A DNA stretch of 64,000 nt. It comes from CBDFGT01 sp965247225. GTDB taxonomy: Bacteria > Pseudomonadota > Alphaproteobacteria > Rhizobiales > Rhizobiaceae. Every line of letters starts with the position of its first letter. Within the stretch, counting starts at the first letter, position 1. Location: positions 310,001-374,000 of the forward strand of contig CBDFGT010000029.1 of NCBI GenBank assembly GCA_965247225.1. Reading direction: 5' to 3'. Positions 1-8,370 of this stretch are shown here, in pieces. The position numbers were made by a program, and so were the translations under genes. A model generated the notes under the pieces. The model was not told the DNA's origin. It was given only the letters and a program-made list of their open reading frames with translations, and made no database searches.

Positions 1-312
1 GCCGACCGTCTTGCTGCGGGACTGGATGTTGTGGGCCTGGCATTGGTGTCGGCCCTGTGGTGCCGCTATTGCGCCGGAACATCCGACAGCGGCCGCGCCA
101 TTCCCCCCAATGATGCCAGCGCCGCGCGACTGCAGGCGCATGCTCTCGAAGCACGGGAAAACCCGCAGGAATTTCTGGCCATGTCGGATATTTTCGGCGA
201 TGTTGGAAAGTCGGCACTGTTTTCCGAGCGGTTTGCAACCGCGCTTGCCTCCCTGTGGACACGGGGAACGGCACAGACATTGACCCTCTACATCGAGGGC
301 AGGCTGAAATAG
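1..312 (+). CDS. mannitol dehydrogenase family protein, C-terminal fragment
   Basis: The gene enters from the left edge, so only the last 103 residues are visible, ending EGRLK. The segment with WCRYCAGTSDSG, IPPNDASAARL and NPQEFLAMSDIFGDV fits the C-terminal domain of the mannitol-2-dehydrogenase/fructuronate reductase/D-arabinitol dehydrogenase family, where the conserved motif is RYC.G.D..G followed by ..DP......L. These enzymes oxidise polyols to ketoses with NAD. The stop is 15 bp before an SDR gene, with a GGAGGAG ribosome site between them. An SDR, a phosphatase and a pentulose kinase follow on the same strand, so this is most likely the last catabolic step before phosphorylation in a polyol operon. 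The exact polyol cannot be read from this fragment. Confidence 0.85.
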   Translation, partial: ADRLAAGLDVVGLALVSALWCRYCAGTSDSGRAIPPNDASAARLQAHALEARENPQEFLAMSDIFGDVGKSALFSERFATALASLWTRGTAQTLTLYIEGRLK

Positions 313-327
313 GGGGAGGAGACTGGT

Positions 328-1119
328 ATGGATCTGGGTCTGAAGGGGAAAGTCGCGGTCATTACAGGTGGCAGCGTCGGCATTGGTCTTGGTGTTGCCG
401 AAGCCTTCGCGAAAGAGGGTGTTCATCTGGTTCTGGCAGCGCGTGACGGCAATCGCCTGAGCGCGGAATGCGCCCGGATTGCGTCAGCCCATGGTGTCAA
501 GGTTCACGGCGTTGCCTGCGATGTGGCAACGGTTGCCGGAGCGGAGGCGCTGGTGGCCGGTATCGAGGCTGCGTTCGGCGGTGCCGATATCCTGATCAAC
601 AATGCAGGCTCCGGCTCCAACGAAACTATCATGGAAGCAACGGATGAAAAATGGATGCAGTATATTGACCTGCATCTGATGGCGGCGGTGCGCCTGGCGC
701 GTGGCATTGTGCCGATGATGAAAAGGCGGGGCGGTGGAACCATCATCCACAATGCCTCGATCTGTGCCGTACAACCCTTGTGGTACGAGCCGATCTACAA
801 TGTCACCAAGGCTGCACTTCTGATGTTTTCCAAGAACCTGGCCAATGAGGTGGTCAGGGACAATATCCGGGTGAACACCATCAATCCCGGCCTGATCCTG
901 ACGCCGGACTGGATCAGGACCGCCAGGCAATTGTCCGCCTCTACAGGGGGCGACTGGCAGGGCTATCTGGATGGCGTGGCAAGGGAACACGCGCCGATTG
1001 ACCGGTTCGGCACAGTGGAGGAACTGGCAAATTTCTTCGTATTCCTGTCGTCCGACAGGGCGAGCTATTCCGTTGGCTCCACCTATCATGTTGATGGTGG
1101 CATGCTGAAAACGATCTGA
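328..1119 (+). CDS. SDR family oxidoreductase of the polyol cluster
   Basis: A 263-residue classical short-chain dehydrogenase. The Rossmann glycine motif TGGSVGIG is at about residues 13-20, NNAGSG near 91, and the catalytic YNVTK near 157, with a C-terminal GSTYHVDGG as usual for the family. Length is typical. The ATG is preceded by GGAGGAG. It lies 15 bp after a mannitol-dehydrogenase-type gene and 13 bp before a HAD phosphatase gene, so it probably oxidises a sugar alcohol or a derived ketose in the same pathway. Substrate is inferred only from context; SDR sequence alone does not set it. Confidence 0.88.
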   Translation: MDLGLKGKVAVITGGSVGIGLGVAEAFAKEGVHLVLAARDGNRLSAECARIASAHGVKVHGVACDVATVAGAEALVAGIEAAFGGADILINNAGSGSNETIMEATDEKWMQYIDLHLMAAVRLARGIVPMMKRRGGGTIIHNASICAVQPLWYEPIYNVTKAALLMFSKNLANEVVRDNIRVNTINPGLILTPDWIRTARQLSASTGGDWQGYLDGVAREHAPIDRFGTVEELANFFVFLSSDRASYSVGSTYHVDGGMLKTI

Positions 1120-1132
1120 CAGGGCAATATTG

Positions 1133-1861
1133 ATGGCAAGCCGGTCGCAGGACATGCGCAACACGCTGGTGATTTTTGACTGTGACGGCGTGATTGTTGA
1201 CAGCGAGCCGATTTCCATTGCTGTTCTTGTGCGGGCTGTCGGCAGCATGGGTGTCGAGATCAGCCTGGAGGATGCCTATGCGCGGTTTCTCGGCAGAAGC
1301 CTTTCGACCATTTCCGGCATATTGCATGCCGAATACGGGCTGGCGATAGACGAAGGTTTTCTGGCACGGATGCGGCATGATCTCTACGGGCGGTTCCGGG
1401 CCGAGCTTCTGCCGGTTTCCGGCATTGCCGAAACAGTGGACAGGCTGAAGATTCCCTATTGTCTTGCCTCGTCCAGCCAGCCGGAGCGCATCCGCCTGTG
1501 CCTGGGGGTTACAGGACTGCTGGAGCGGTTTGAGCCCCATATTTTCAGTGCCACGATGGTGGAGCGCGGAAAGCCGCATCCCGATCTCTTTCTCCATGCG
1601 GCCCTGCAGATGCAGGCGCATCCGAAGGACTGCATTGTGGTGGAGGACAGTCCTGCCGGTGTGGAGGCGGCCCATGCCGCCGGAATGACGGTCTTTGCCT
1701 TTGCCGGCGGTTCGCACGCGCAGGGAAAGCGTCACCGTGATGCGCTTCTGGCGCTTCGCCCGCACGCCATGTTTGACGCGATGCCGGATTTGATCCACCT
1801 TGTCGAAAAACACACAGGGGCGGATTATCAAAACGGGACGGGGACTGCACGGGATGCGTGA
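1133..1861 (+). CDS. HAD-superfamily hydrolase (beta-phosphoglucomutase-like)
   Basis: A protein of about 242 residues with the HAD motif I signature FDCDGVIVDSE near the N-terminus (nucleophile Asp plus second Asp), a motif II region LASSSQPERI, the lysine region GKPHPDLF and the motif III/IV acidic pair VVEDSPAGVEAA. The layout, with an alpha-helical cap after motif I, is that of the beta-phosphoglucomutase/sugar-phosphatase subfamily. An upstream TTG at 1130 and an ATG at 1154 are alternative starts. Its stop overlaps the kinase start by 8 bp, which implies translational coupling. In this cluster it could dephosphorylate or isomerise a sugar phosphate, but that is context only. Confidence 0.85.
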   Translation: MASRSQDMRNTLVIFDCDGVIVDSEPISIAVLVRAVGSMGVEISLEDAYARFLGRSLSTISGILHAEYGLAIDEGFLARMRHDLYGRFRAELLPVSGIAETVDRLKIPYCLASSSQPERIRLCLGVTGLLERFEPHIFSATMVERGKPHPDLFLHAALQMQAHPKDCIVVEDSPAGVEAAHAAGMTVFAFAGGSHAQGKRHRDALLALRPHAMFDAMPDLIHLVEKHTGADYQNGTGTARDA

Positions 1862-3434
1862 CCATGTGATTGCGGTGGATGTCGGCACGACGAGTGCACG
1901 GGCCGGACTGTTTGACCGTTGCGGCTCCATGCTGGTGCGCACCGAGTATCCCATCTTGCTGCACCGTCCTTCGGCGGGGCTGGCCGAACATGATTCCGGG
2001 GATATCTGGTCTGCCGTGTGCAGGGGGGTGCGCGATGTGATGCAGCGCTCCGGCCTGCAGGCGGCCCGGATTGCGGCTGTCGGATTTGATGCCACATGTT
2101 CGCTGGTGATGCGCGACAGGGCCGGCCTTGCGCTGCCTGTCTCGGCAGGGGATGCCAGTTGCCATGATACCATCGTCTGGCAGGATCACCGGGCCATGGA
2201 AGAGGCGGCCTTCTGCACACGGACTGCCCACCCTGTCCTGGCGCAATCCGGGCAGATCATGTCACCGGAAATGCAGATGCCCAAAATCATGTGGATCAAG
2301 AAACATCTGCCGGGACGCTGGAAGGATACCGGCTATCTGTTTGACCTGTCTGATTTTCTGACCTGGAAGGCCACAGGATCCGCAGCCCGCTCGCTGTGTA
2401 CGCTGAGTTCCAAGTGGAATTTCCAGTCCTGCCCGCAGCAGGGCTGGGACCGGGGTTTTCTGGATGCGATCGGCCTGTCAGATCTTGTGGAGCGTGCGCA
2501 TCTGCCGCAGGCGGGGGTGGCACCCGGTCATGCCGTCGGTACGCTTTCGCAAGGTGCCGCGCTGGAGCTTGGCCTTGATACCTCTGTCCTTGCGGGTGCC
2601 GGTCTGATCGATGCCTATGCCGGAATGCTGGGTGTGCTGGCCGGCCGGCTCGGCGACAGTGACACACTGGAGAGCCAGTTTGCGCTGGTTGCCGGAACGT
2701 CGAGCTGTGTTGTGTCACTGTCGCGCCGTCCGCAGGTCCGCACCGGCCTCTGGGGGCCTTATTTTGAAACACTGCTTCCAGGCCTGTGGCTGCGCGAGGG
2801 CGGCCAGTCCGCTTCCGGTGCGCTGCTCGACCATATTGTGCGCAGCCATGCTGCCGGAGGTGTGCCGGAAGCCGGCCTGCTTGCCCGAATTTTCGGACGG
2901 ATTGCAGAATTGCGGCGTGATTTCGGAGAGGCCTGGGGCGCGGATCTCCACGTCCTTCCCGATTTTCACGGAAACCGGACCCCGGGCGGACACGCGGCGT
3001 CACGCGGTGTTGTCAGCGGACTGTCGCTGGATCACTCTTTCGACGGCCTGTGCCTGCTTTACTGGCGCACCTGCGTCGGCATAGCCCTTGGTATCCGCCA
3101 GATCGTGGACCTGATGGCGCAGGACGTGCCGGTGCGACCTGTGCTGCATGTCTGTGGCGGGCATTTGCGCAATCCGCTGATGATGGAGCTGTACCGGGAC
3201 ATTTCCGGCTGCCGGATTGTCGTGCCGCAAAACGGCGATGCCATGCTGCTGGGAACAGCCATTGCGGCAGCGGCAGCGGCAGGCTTGTATGGCAGTCTGG
3301 CCGAGGCCGGAAAGGCCATGGCTGTACCCGGCAACCTCGGCGAGGCCCCGGTCATGGCCGGACATTACGCGCGGGACTATCAGGCTTTTCTCCTGATGCA
3401 GAAGCACCGTGCCGAACTGGAAGCACTGCCGTAG
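1854..3434 (+). CDS. FGGY-family pentulose kinase (D-ribulokinase type)
   Basis: About 526 residues from the ATG at 1854. The FGGY N-terminal ATP-site motif DVGTTSARAGLFD is at residues 8-20, GFDATCSLV and WQDHRAMEEA follow, and the C-terminal domain carries VCGGHLRNPLMMELYRDISG and QNGDAMLLGTAIAAA. The GFDATCSLV/WQDHRA combination is the one seen in the FGGY subgroup related to yeast YDR109C and Yersinia carbohydrate kinase, which phosphorylates D-ribulose. The gene overlaps the HAD gene by 8 bp and is the last gene of the polyol operon. It would bring the ketose made by the upstream dehydrogenases into the pentose phosphate pathway. Substrate assignment is inference. Confidence 0.85.
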   Translation: MRDHVIAVDVGTTSARAGLFDRCGSMLVRTEYPILLHRPSAGLAEHDSGDIWSAVCRGVRDVMQRSGLQAARIAAVGFDATCSLVMRDRAGLALPVSAGDASCHDTIVWQDHRAMEEAAFCTRTAHPVLAQSGQIMSPEMQMPKIMWIKKHLPGRWKDTGYLFDLSDFLTWKATGSAARSLCTLSSKWNFQSCPQQGWDRGFLDAIGLSDLVERAHLPQAGVAPGHAVGTLSQGAALELGLDTSVLAGAGLIDAYAGMLGVLAGRLGDSDTLESQFALVAGTSSCVVSLSRRPQVRTGLWGPYFETLLPGLWLREGGQSASGALLDHIVRSHAAGGVPEAGLLARIFGRIAELRRDFGEAWGADLHVLPDFHGNRTPGGHAASRGVVSGLSLDHSFDGLCLLYWRTCVGIALGIRQIVDLMAQDVPVRPVLHVCGGHLRNPLMMELYRDISGCRIVVPQNGDAMLLGTAIAAAAAAGLYGSLAEAGKAMAVPGNLGEAPVMAGHYARDYQAFLLMQKHRAELEALP

Positions 3435-3452
3435 TGCCTCGTTATGCGCAGA

Positions 3453-3500
3453 AACTGGAGTTTTTGAGTCATGTTAATACTTGACTTAAAAACTCCAGTT
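3453..3500. terminator. long AT-rich inverted repeat, likely bidirectional terminator
   Basis: Left arm 3453-3471 and right arm 3482-3500 pair over 19 bp with one G-U wobble and a 10-nt loop. The arms contain a run of five T and the complementary five A. It lies 18 bp after the kinase stop and 42 bp before the DUF2325 start, so it most likely ends the polyol operon. It lacks the classic GC stem plus external U-tract. Confidence 0.6.
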
Positions 3501-3542
3501 CAATAGGTTCATGCCAGTGTTGTCATTCTCAGGCAGGCGGTC

Positions 3543-3929
3543 ATGGGCAGGAAAGTCAAAACACAGGTTGCAGTGCCGGGTGTCAGTGCACCGGAAAAGC
3601 CGATTGTTCGCAGTTTTCTTTATGTCGGCGGGCGCGACTGCCAGGTGGCGCACCTGCGCCAGATTGCCAGCGATTTCGGTCTGGATCTGGTTCATCACGA
3701 TGGTGGTTTGAGGGAGGCCGTGTCGCGCATTGATACGGTCCTGCCCTCTGTTGACTGTGTGTTCTGCCCGATTGACTGTATCAGCCACGATGCCTGCCTG
3801 CGGGTCAAGACCGGCTGCAAGAAGCACGGCAAGACATTCGTACCCTTGCGCAATGGTTCAAAATCCAGCCTCGAGCGGGCATTGCAGGAGATCAAGGATC
3901 AGGAGCGACGCGCCCGCGCCATGCCCTGA
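3543..3929 (+). CDS. DUF2325 domain-containing protein
   Basis: A 128-residue protein with the DUF2325 pattern: YVGGRDCQVAHLRQIASDFG, then HHDGG, then the cysteine-bearing stretch VFCPIDCISHDACL and KTGCKKHGKTFVPLR. The family is common in alphaproteobacteria and has no firm function; the Rossmann-like beginning and conserved Cys/His suggest nucleotide or metal binding, which is inference. It stands alone between the polyol operon and the convergent DUF423 gene, whose stop is 2 bp away. Confidence 0.85.
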   Translation: MGRKVKTQVAVPGVSAPEKPIVRSFLYVGGRDCQVAHLRQIASDFGLDLVHHDGGLREAVSRIDTVLPSVDCVFCPIDCISHDACLRVKTGCKKHGKTFVPLRNGSKSSLERALQEIKDQERRARAMP

Positions 3930-3931
3930 AA

Positions 3932-4291
3932 TCACTCTTTCAGACATGCATTCAGGCTGAGGCTGAGCCATCCGGCCATCATCAGGAGACCACCGGCTGG
4001 TGCCGACATGGGGAAAAGCCCGTGCCCGAGAGCGTAGCGCAGCACCAGGTCAGCGCCAAAAACAAGTGTGCCAAGCGCTATCAGTGAACCGGAAAATGCG
4101 GCTGTTTTCAGACGGTCGACATTCAGGGCGATCACAAGCAGCACCGGTGCATGTGCCAGGGCCATGGTGGATGCCGAGCCGAGAAGACGGGTATCGCCCA
4201 GATGCGAGGCCGCCGCTGCAAGGGCGATACCGCTCAATCCGGAAAGGCCCGCCAGACCCAGAAAAATGCGGCGAAAGGGGAGGGAGATCAT
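3932..4291 (-). CDS. DUF423 family small membrane protein
   Basis: 119 residues, strongly hydrophobic, with four predicted membrane segments (about residues 8-28, 38-57, 63-84 and 92-112). The pattern of an N-terminal LGLAGLSGLSGIALAAAASH, a central ALAHAPVLLVIAL and a C-terminal PAGGLLMMAGWLSL matches DUF423 (YgdD-like) inner membrane proteins, whose role is unknown. The ATG directly abuts the stop of the globin gene, so the two are co-transcribed. Confidence 0.85.
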   Translation of the reverse strand: MISLPFRRIFLGLAGLSGLSGIALAAAASHLGDTRLLGSASTMALAHAPVLLVIALNVDRLKTAAFSGSLIALGTLVFGADLVLRYALGHGLFPMSAPAGGLLMMAGWLSLSLNACLKE

Positions 4292-4684
4292 TCAGGTATC
4301 CTTGTTGCGCATGTGATGAGCCAGTTTTTCCACCGGTTCCCGGATGGCTGCACGCAGGTTTGCATCCGCAATTGTCTCGTCCATCGCCCTGTGGAAACAC
4401 AGGAGCCATTCCTCCACTTCCGCCGTGCCTATGGCTGCCCCTAAATGACGGCTTCTGAGCCGTGGGTGGCCATACTTGTCGGTATAAAGAGGCGGGCCGC
4501 CGAGCCAGCCGGAGAGATATTCTGTCAGCTTTTGCTCGGATCCGGACATGTCGGAGGGATGAATGGCACGGCAACGTGCGGCCTCCGGCAGTGTGTCCAT
4601 CAGCAGATAGAACCGTGCTGTCAGCAACCTGATGGTTGCCAGCCCGCCGATTGCCTCGTAAAGTGTGATATTTTCCAAACCCAT
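4292..4684 (-). CDS. group II truncated haemoglobin
   Basis: About 130 residues from the chosen ATG, which gives the MGLENITLYEAIGG beginning usual for this family; longer in-frame starts exist up to 4783. Family marks include YEAIGG, FYLLMDTLPEAARCRAIHP, the group II block LSGWLGGPPLYTDKYGHPRLRSRH carrying the proximal His, and EWLLCFHRAM. Group II (trHbO-like) proteins bind oxygen or detoxify NO and peroxide in the cytoplasm. It is upstream of, and adjacent to, the DUF423 gene, and divergent from thuA. Confidence 0.9.
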   Translation of the reverse strand: MGLENITLYEAIGGLATIRLLTARFYLLMDTLPEAARCRAIHPSDMSGSEQKLTEYLSGWLGGPPLYTDKYGHPRLRSRHLGAAIGTAEVEEWLLCFHRAMDETIADANLRAAIREPVEKLAHHMRNKDT

Positions 4685-4793
4685 GCCATGTCCCTGTTCC
4701 ACTGCCCATATCATTTCAAGACCTGGTTCGCCAGCGCGAACTGCTACCAAACCGCTTACGGAGTCCTTTCCGGAGGGTGACATGGAAAATCTC

Positions 4794-4807
4794 TCAAAGC
4801 GCTTTGA
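4794..4807. promoter_or_regulatory. LacI/GalR-type operator (perfect 14-bp palindrome)
   Basis: TCAAAGCGCTTTGA is a perfect palindrome with the central CG step and AAAGC/GCTTT half-sites typical of LacI-family operators. It sits 79 bp upstream of the thuA start and 110 bp upstream of the globin start, so a sugar-responsive LacI-type repressor probably controls thuAB. No LacI-family gene is in the window. Confidence 0.7.
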
Positions 4808-4885
4808 AAAATGAAGATCCTGTTGTAAGCTGCAGTGCGGTCCGGGGAGGAGCGATTCAACACGGTTTTCAGGAAAGATTTTGAG

Positions 4886-5671
4886 ATGGCTATTCGCACC
4901 GTTGTCTGGGGTGAAAATATTCACGAACATGTAAATGCGGTTGTCGCATCCCTCTATCCGAAGGGGATGCACACAACGATCGCCGATGCACTGAACAGTG
5001 ATCCGGCCATTTCCGCGACAACCGCTGTCTTGCAGGAGGCCGAACATGGATTGCCGCCGGAACGGCTTGATGCAACGGATGTTCTCGTCTGGTGGGGCCA
5101 CAGGGATCACGGAGCCGTCAGCGACGAGGTTGTCGAGCGCATTGCCAGGCGTGTGTGGGAGGGTATGGGCCTTATCGTCCTGCATTCGGGGCATTATTCC
5201 AAAATCTTCAAGCGTCTTATGGGCACGCCCTGCTCCCTGAAATGGCGCGAGGCCGGCGAGCGCGAGCGCGTGTGGGTTATCAATCCGCGTCATCCGATTG
5301 CCGAAGGTCTGGATGCGCATTTTGTCATCGAGAATGAAGAGATGTATGGTGAGCAGTTTTCCGTACCGGAGCCTCTGGAAACGGTTTTCATCTCCTGGTT
5401 CCAGGGGGGTGAAGTGTTCCGTTCGGGCCTGACCTGGCGTCGCGGTGCGGGCAATATTTTCTATTTCCGTCCGGGCCATGAAACCTATCCGACCTATCAT
5501 GATGCCAATGTGCAGAAGGTTCTGGTGAATGCGGTCAAGTGGGCCTGCAATCCCGCGGGTGCATTGAGCGCCATTCACGATGCGCCTAATGTTCCGGTTG
5601 AAAAGGCGTGGGAGCCGATTATCGAGCGTGGCGGCAAACTGCATGCCGCTGGCGAAACCGGTTACAAGTGA
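4886..5671 (+). CDS. thuA: ThuA-like trehalose utilisation protein
   Basis: 261 residues from the ATG at 4886, preceded by AGGAAAG. The sequence matches ThuA: VVWGENIHEHV, YPKGMHTTIADAL, VLVWWGHRDHG, VLHSGHYSKIFKRLMG, and the C-terminal FYFRPGHETYPTYHD. ThuA belongs to a class-I glutamine-amidotransferase-like fold and in rhizobia acts with ThuB in trehalose and related disaccharide breakdown through 3-keto intermediates. thuB follows after 10 bp. Here the thuEFGK transporter is not adjacent, unlike the classic Sinorhizobium cluster. A LacI-type operator lies upstream. Confidence 0.9.
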   Translation: MAIRTVVWGENIHEHVNAVVASLYPKGMHTTIADALNSDPAISATTAVLQEAEHGLPPERLDATDVLVWWGHRDHGAVSDEVVERIARRVWEGMGLIVLHSGHYSKIFKRLMGTPCSLKWREAGERERVWVINPRHPIAEGLDAHFVIENEEMYGEQFSVPEPLETVFISWFQGGEVFRSGLTWRRGAGNIFYFRPGHETYPTYHDANVQKVLVNAVKWACNPAGALSAIHDAPNVPVEKAWEPIIERGGKLHAAGETGYK

Positions 5672-5681
5672 GGATCATGAC

Positions 5682-6752
5682 ATGCGTATCCTGATGGTTG
5701 GAACCGGCGGCATGGCCAATCACCATGCCGAGCATTTTGCAAAGATCGATGGCGTGGTCCTCGCCGGTGCTGTGGATGTGGACAAGGCCCGCGTCACCGC
5801 CTTTGCCGAAAAATGGCACATCGCCAACATGTTCACATCGCTGGACGATGCCATTGCCTGGGGGCAGTTTGATGCCTCCACCAATGTCACACCGGACAAG
5901 GTGCATTATCCGACCACGATGGCACTCGTGAAAGCCGGAAAGCCGATGATGTGCGAAAAGCCCCTGGCGGAAAACTTTGCCAGGGCCGATGAAATGGCCA
6001 CAGCGGCGGAGAAGGCCGGGATTGTCAATATGGTCAACCTGACCTATCGCAACGTGGCACCGCTGCAAAAGGCCCGCGCCATGGTTCTGGCAGGCGCAAT
6101 CGGCACAATCCGCCATGTGGAAGCCTCCTACCTGCAAAGCTGGCTGGTCTCGAAAGCCTGGGGTGACTGGCGCACCGAGAGCCAGTGGCTGTGGCGCCTG
6201 TCTACCGGCCATGGCTCCAACGGGGTTCTGGGCGATATCGGCATTCATATTCTCGATTTCGCCGCTTATGGGGCAGGAACTGATGTGGACCACGTGTTTG
6301 CAACGCTGAAAACCTTTGACAAGGCACCCGGCGGCAAGATCGGTGACTATGTGCTGGATGCCAATGACAGTTTCACCCTGTCGGTGGATTTTGCCAATGG
6401 CGCTCTGGGTGTGGTGCATTCTTCGCGCTGGGCAACCGGCCATTTGAATGAACTGCGCCTGCGCATGTATGGCGAAAAGGGTGCGATTGAAGTTGTGCAC
6501 AATTCGGAAGGTTCGGAAATCAGGGCTTGCCTTGGTGCGAATATCGAGACTGCAACATGGGAAATCCTTGATGCAGGCACTGTGCCGATGAACTATCAGC
6601 GTTTTGTCGATGCTATCCGCAACGGCACAAAAGTTGATCCGGATTTCCGCCATGCGGCCAATCTGCAAAAGGTGCTGGATCTGGCCATGGAATCCGATGC
6701 CGAGCGCCGGGAAAAGCGGGTTCAAGCCTGTTTCGGAACGGATAAAAGCTGA
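5682..6752 (+). CDS. thuB: ThuB-like Gfo/Idh/MocA oxidoreductase
   Basis: 356 residues starting MRILMVGTGGMANHHAEHF, an NAD(P)-binding Rossmann motif. MMCEKPLAENFA carries the EKP motif of the Gfo/Idh/MocA family, and GVLGDIGIHILDFA holds the catalytic Asp/His region. It follows thuA by 10 bp, the arrangement of thuAB, in which ThuB oxidises the disaccharide at C3. An in-frame extension into thuA exists but is not needed. Assignment to thuB rests on the thuA neighbour. Confidence 0.85.
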   Translation: MRILMVGTGGMANHHAEHFAKIDGVVLAGAVDVDKARVTAFAEKWHIANMFTSLDDAIAWGQFDASTNVTPDKVHYPTTMALVKAGKPMMCEKPLAENFARADEMATAAEKAGIVNMVNLTYRNVAPLQKARAMVLAGAIGTIRHVEASYLQSWLVSKAWGDWRTESQWLWRLSTGHGSNGVLGDIGIHILDFAAYGAGTDVDHVFATLKTFDKAPGGKIGDYVLDANDSFTLSVDFANGALGVVHSSRWATGHLNELRLRMYGEKGAIEVVHNSEGSEIRACLGANIETATWEILDAGTVPMNYQRFVDAIRNGTKVDPDFRHAANLQKVLDLAMESDAERREKRVQACFGTDKS

Positions 6753-6776
6753 GCGTGATACTGTTTTCGGGCGGCT

Positions 6777-7253
6777 TCAATCTCTGTCCTGCAGATTTTC
6801 CCTGCCAACACAGACAATCCGGTTTGCCGGTGGCTGGTTATCGCGGGTTGCACGCCATGATGCACGGTCTTCGGCCCTGGTGCAGATTGGTCGGGTGATG
6901 ATATCAAAACCTTTGGACTGCAGGCAGCGGTTGACAAAGCGGCCGCGCAGATCGGCGTTGGCGTCGCGCGTGGTCACCTGCGGCGGGATGATCATGTCGG
7001 AGCGCTCGACACAGAGCGTCTGGTTGCCATCCGTGGTGCACCGGGTTTGCGGAATGGAGCGCATGCCCGGCGAAACCTCGGTGACCATGGCCTGCGGTAT
7101 GCTTTGAAACGAGGCAATCCTGCATTCATCCGCCGCCTGCTGGCGCTGGGCAAAGCTGGATCCCGTCTTGTGCACAACTTCCACCGGACCAAACAGGCCG
7201 GTGCAGCCGGTCAGCGCCAGCAGGGGGAGGGCGGTCAGGAGAATGCGTTTCAT
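6777..7253 (-). CDS. putative exported lipoprotein
   Basis: 158 residues from the ATG at 7253, which starts MKRILLTALPLLALTGC: positive residues, a hydrophobic core and an LTGC lipobox with the lipidated Cys at residue 17. The mature part is hydrophilic and Cys-containing (ECRIAS, QTRCTTDGNQTLCVERSD, RFVNRCLQSKGFDI), which suggests disulphides. I do not recognise a named family. It converges on thuB with a 24-bp gap and lies downstream of the tRNA-Arg on the same strand. Confidence 0.75.
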   Translation of the reverse strand: MKRILLTALPLLALTGCTGLFGPVEVVHKTGSSFAQRQQAADECRIASFQSIPQAMVTEVSPGMRSIPQTRCTTDGNQTLCVERSDMIIPPQVTTRDANADLRGRFVNRCLQSKGFDIITRPICTRAEDRASWRATRDNQPPANRIVCVGRENLQDRD

Positions 7254-7373
7254 CTTATGCCTGAATCCATCAAAAGGGTCTGCCGGAGTTAGAACCGTTC
7301 GGGCGCTGAAAGCAAGGGCTATCGTGGCGCGGCGCAACTCTTTCCGGCTGGTCAAGGTCATACATGCAAGAAA

Positions 7374-7450
7374 TGGCGCACCCGACAGGATTCGAACCTG
7401 TGACCTTTGGAATCGGAATCCAACACTCTATCCAGCTGAGCTACGGGTGC
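7374..7450 (-). tRNA. tRNA-Arg (anticodon CCG)
   Basis: A 77-nt cloverleaf on the minus strand. The acceptor stem GCACCCG pairs with CGGGTGC, followed by discriminator G and an encoded CCA. The D arm contains AGCTCAGCTGGATAGAG, the anticodon stem TTGGA/TCCAA encloses loop TTCCGAT (anticodon CCG, reads CGG), and the T arm has GGTTCGAATCC. Complete and canonical. Confidence 0.97.
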
Positions 7451-7612
7451 AGCGCGGGCAACGGGCGAACCGCCTGTTTCCTGTGGTGGCTTCTCATAGC
7501 GCAGGTCGGGGCAGGCTTCAATCCATAAAATCATGTCATTGAGGATTTGGCTGTCTTGAAAAATACATGCCCGGGAACATATTCTCCATCAGACCTTAAA
7601 AGGAATCAGTCT

Positions 7613-8314
7613 TTGAAATCGCTTAAGGATGGCTATAATGCCCTGGTGATCGGTGCCTCCGGTGGCATTGGCAGTGCAGTGGTGGATGCTTTGTCTTCTG
7701 ATCCACGTTGCCGCGTTGTTGCAACGCTTTCGCGGCATGATGATCAGGGGTTTGATCTGCTGGATGAAGATACGATCGAGCGAGCAGCGGCCAATGCCAA
7801 AGCGGCTCATGGCGAATTCGACCTGATCTTCGATGCCACAGGTGCGCTCGAAATCAAGGGCATTGGTCCGGAAAAAACCATTCGTACGCTTGATCCTCTG
7901 GCCATGGCCCGGCAATTTGCAGTCAATGCCATTGGCCCGGCCCTGCTGATCAAGCATTTTTCGCCCCTTCTGCCCAAGGACCGGCGGTCGATCTTTGCGA
8001 CATTGTCAGCAAAGGTCGGATCGATCGGGGACAACCGGCTGGGCGGATGGATTTCCTATCGTGCAGCCAAGGCGGCTCTCAACCAGATCGTGCGAACCAG
8101 CGCTATCGAGATTGGCCGGACCCATCCGCACTGTCTGGTGGTTGCGCTGCATCCGGGAACTGTGGAGACCCGCCTTTCAGCCAAATGGCACTCCAGCCAT
8201 CCCCCGGTTGCGCCACAGGTGGCTGCTGCCAATCTGCTGAAAGTTGTCAATGGTCTGGGGGCTGACAGGACCGGAAGTTTCATTTCCTGGGATGGTGCGC
8301 AATTGCCCTGGTAG
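7613..8314 (+). CDS. SDR family oxidoreductase (C-signal/YciK-like)
   Basis: About 233 residues from a TTG at 7613, chosen because AAAAGGA lies 7-10 bp upstream and the protein then starts just before the Rossmann motif NALVIGASGGIGSAVV. The catalytic Tyr/Lys are in WISYRAAKAALNQ. Other family marks are FDATGAL in place of NNAG and VALHPGTVETRLSAKW. This pattern is that of short SDRs annotated as C-factor-like cell-cell signalling proteins, which have unclear substrates. It is monocistronic, followed by a strong hairpin. Confidence 0.8.
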   Translation: MKSLKDGYNALVIGASGGIGSAVVDALSSDPRCRVVATLSRHDDQGFDLLDEDTIERAAANAKAAHGEFDLIFDATGALEIKGIGPEKTIRTLDPLAMARQFAVNAIGPALLIKHFSPLLPKDRRSIFATLSAKVGSIGDNRLGGWISYRAAKAALNQIVRTSAIEIGRTHPHCLVVALHPGTVETRLSAKWHSSHPPVAPQVAAANLLKVVNGLGADRTGSFISWDGAQLPW

Positions 8315-8324
8315 GTGAAACGGG

Positions 8325-8352
8325 AAAGCCGCGAAGCCAGCTTCGCGGCTTT
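8325..8352. terminator. bidirectional rho-independent terminator
   Basis: A perfect 12-bp stem, AAAGCCGCGAAG with CTTCGCGGCTTT, around a CCAG loop. It lies between the SDR stop and the convergent end of the xylose-type transporter operon. Confidence 0.85.
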
Positions 8353-8370
8353 GCAGTCTGCACCCTTTTC

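Noticed and set aside
4685..5644. Minus-strand extension of the globin frame through the thuA region
   Set aside because: Globin homologues start at MGLENITLYEAIGG or close to it; the extension is antisense to thuA and has no conserved sequence.
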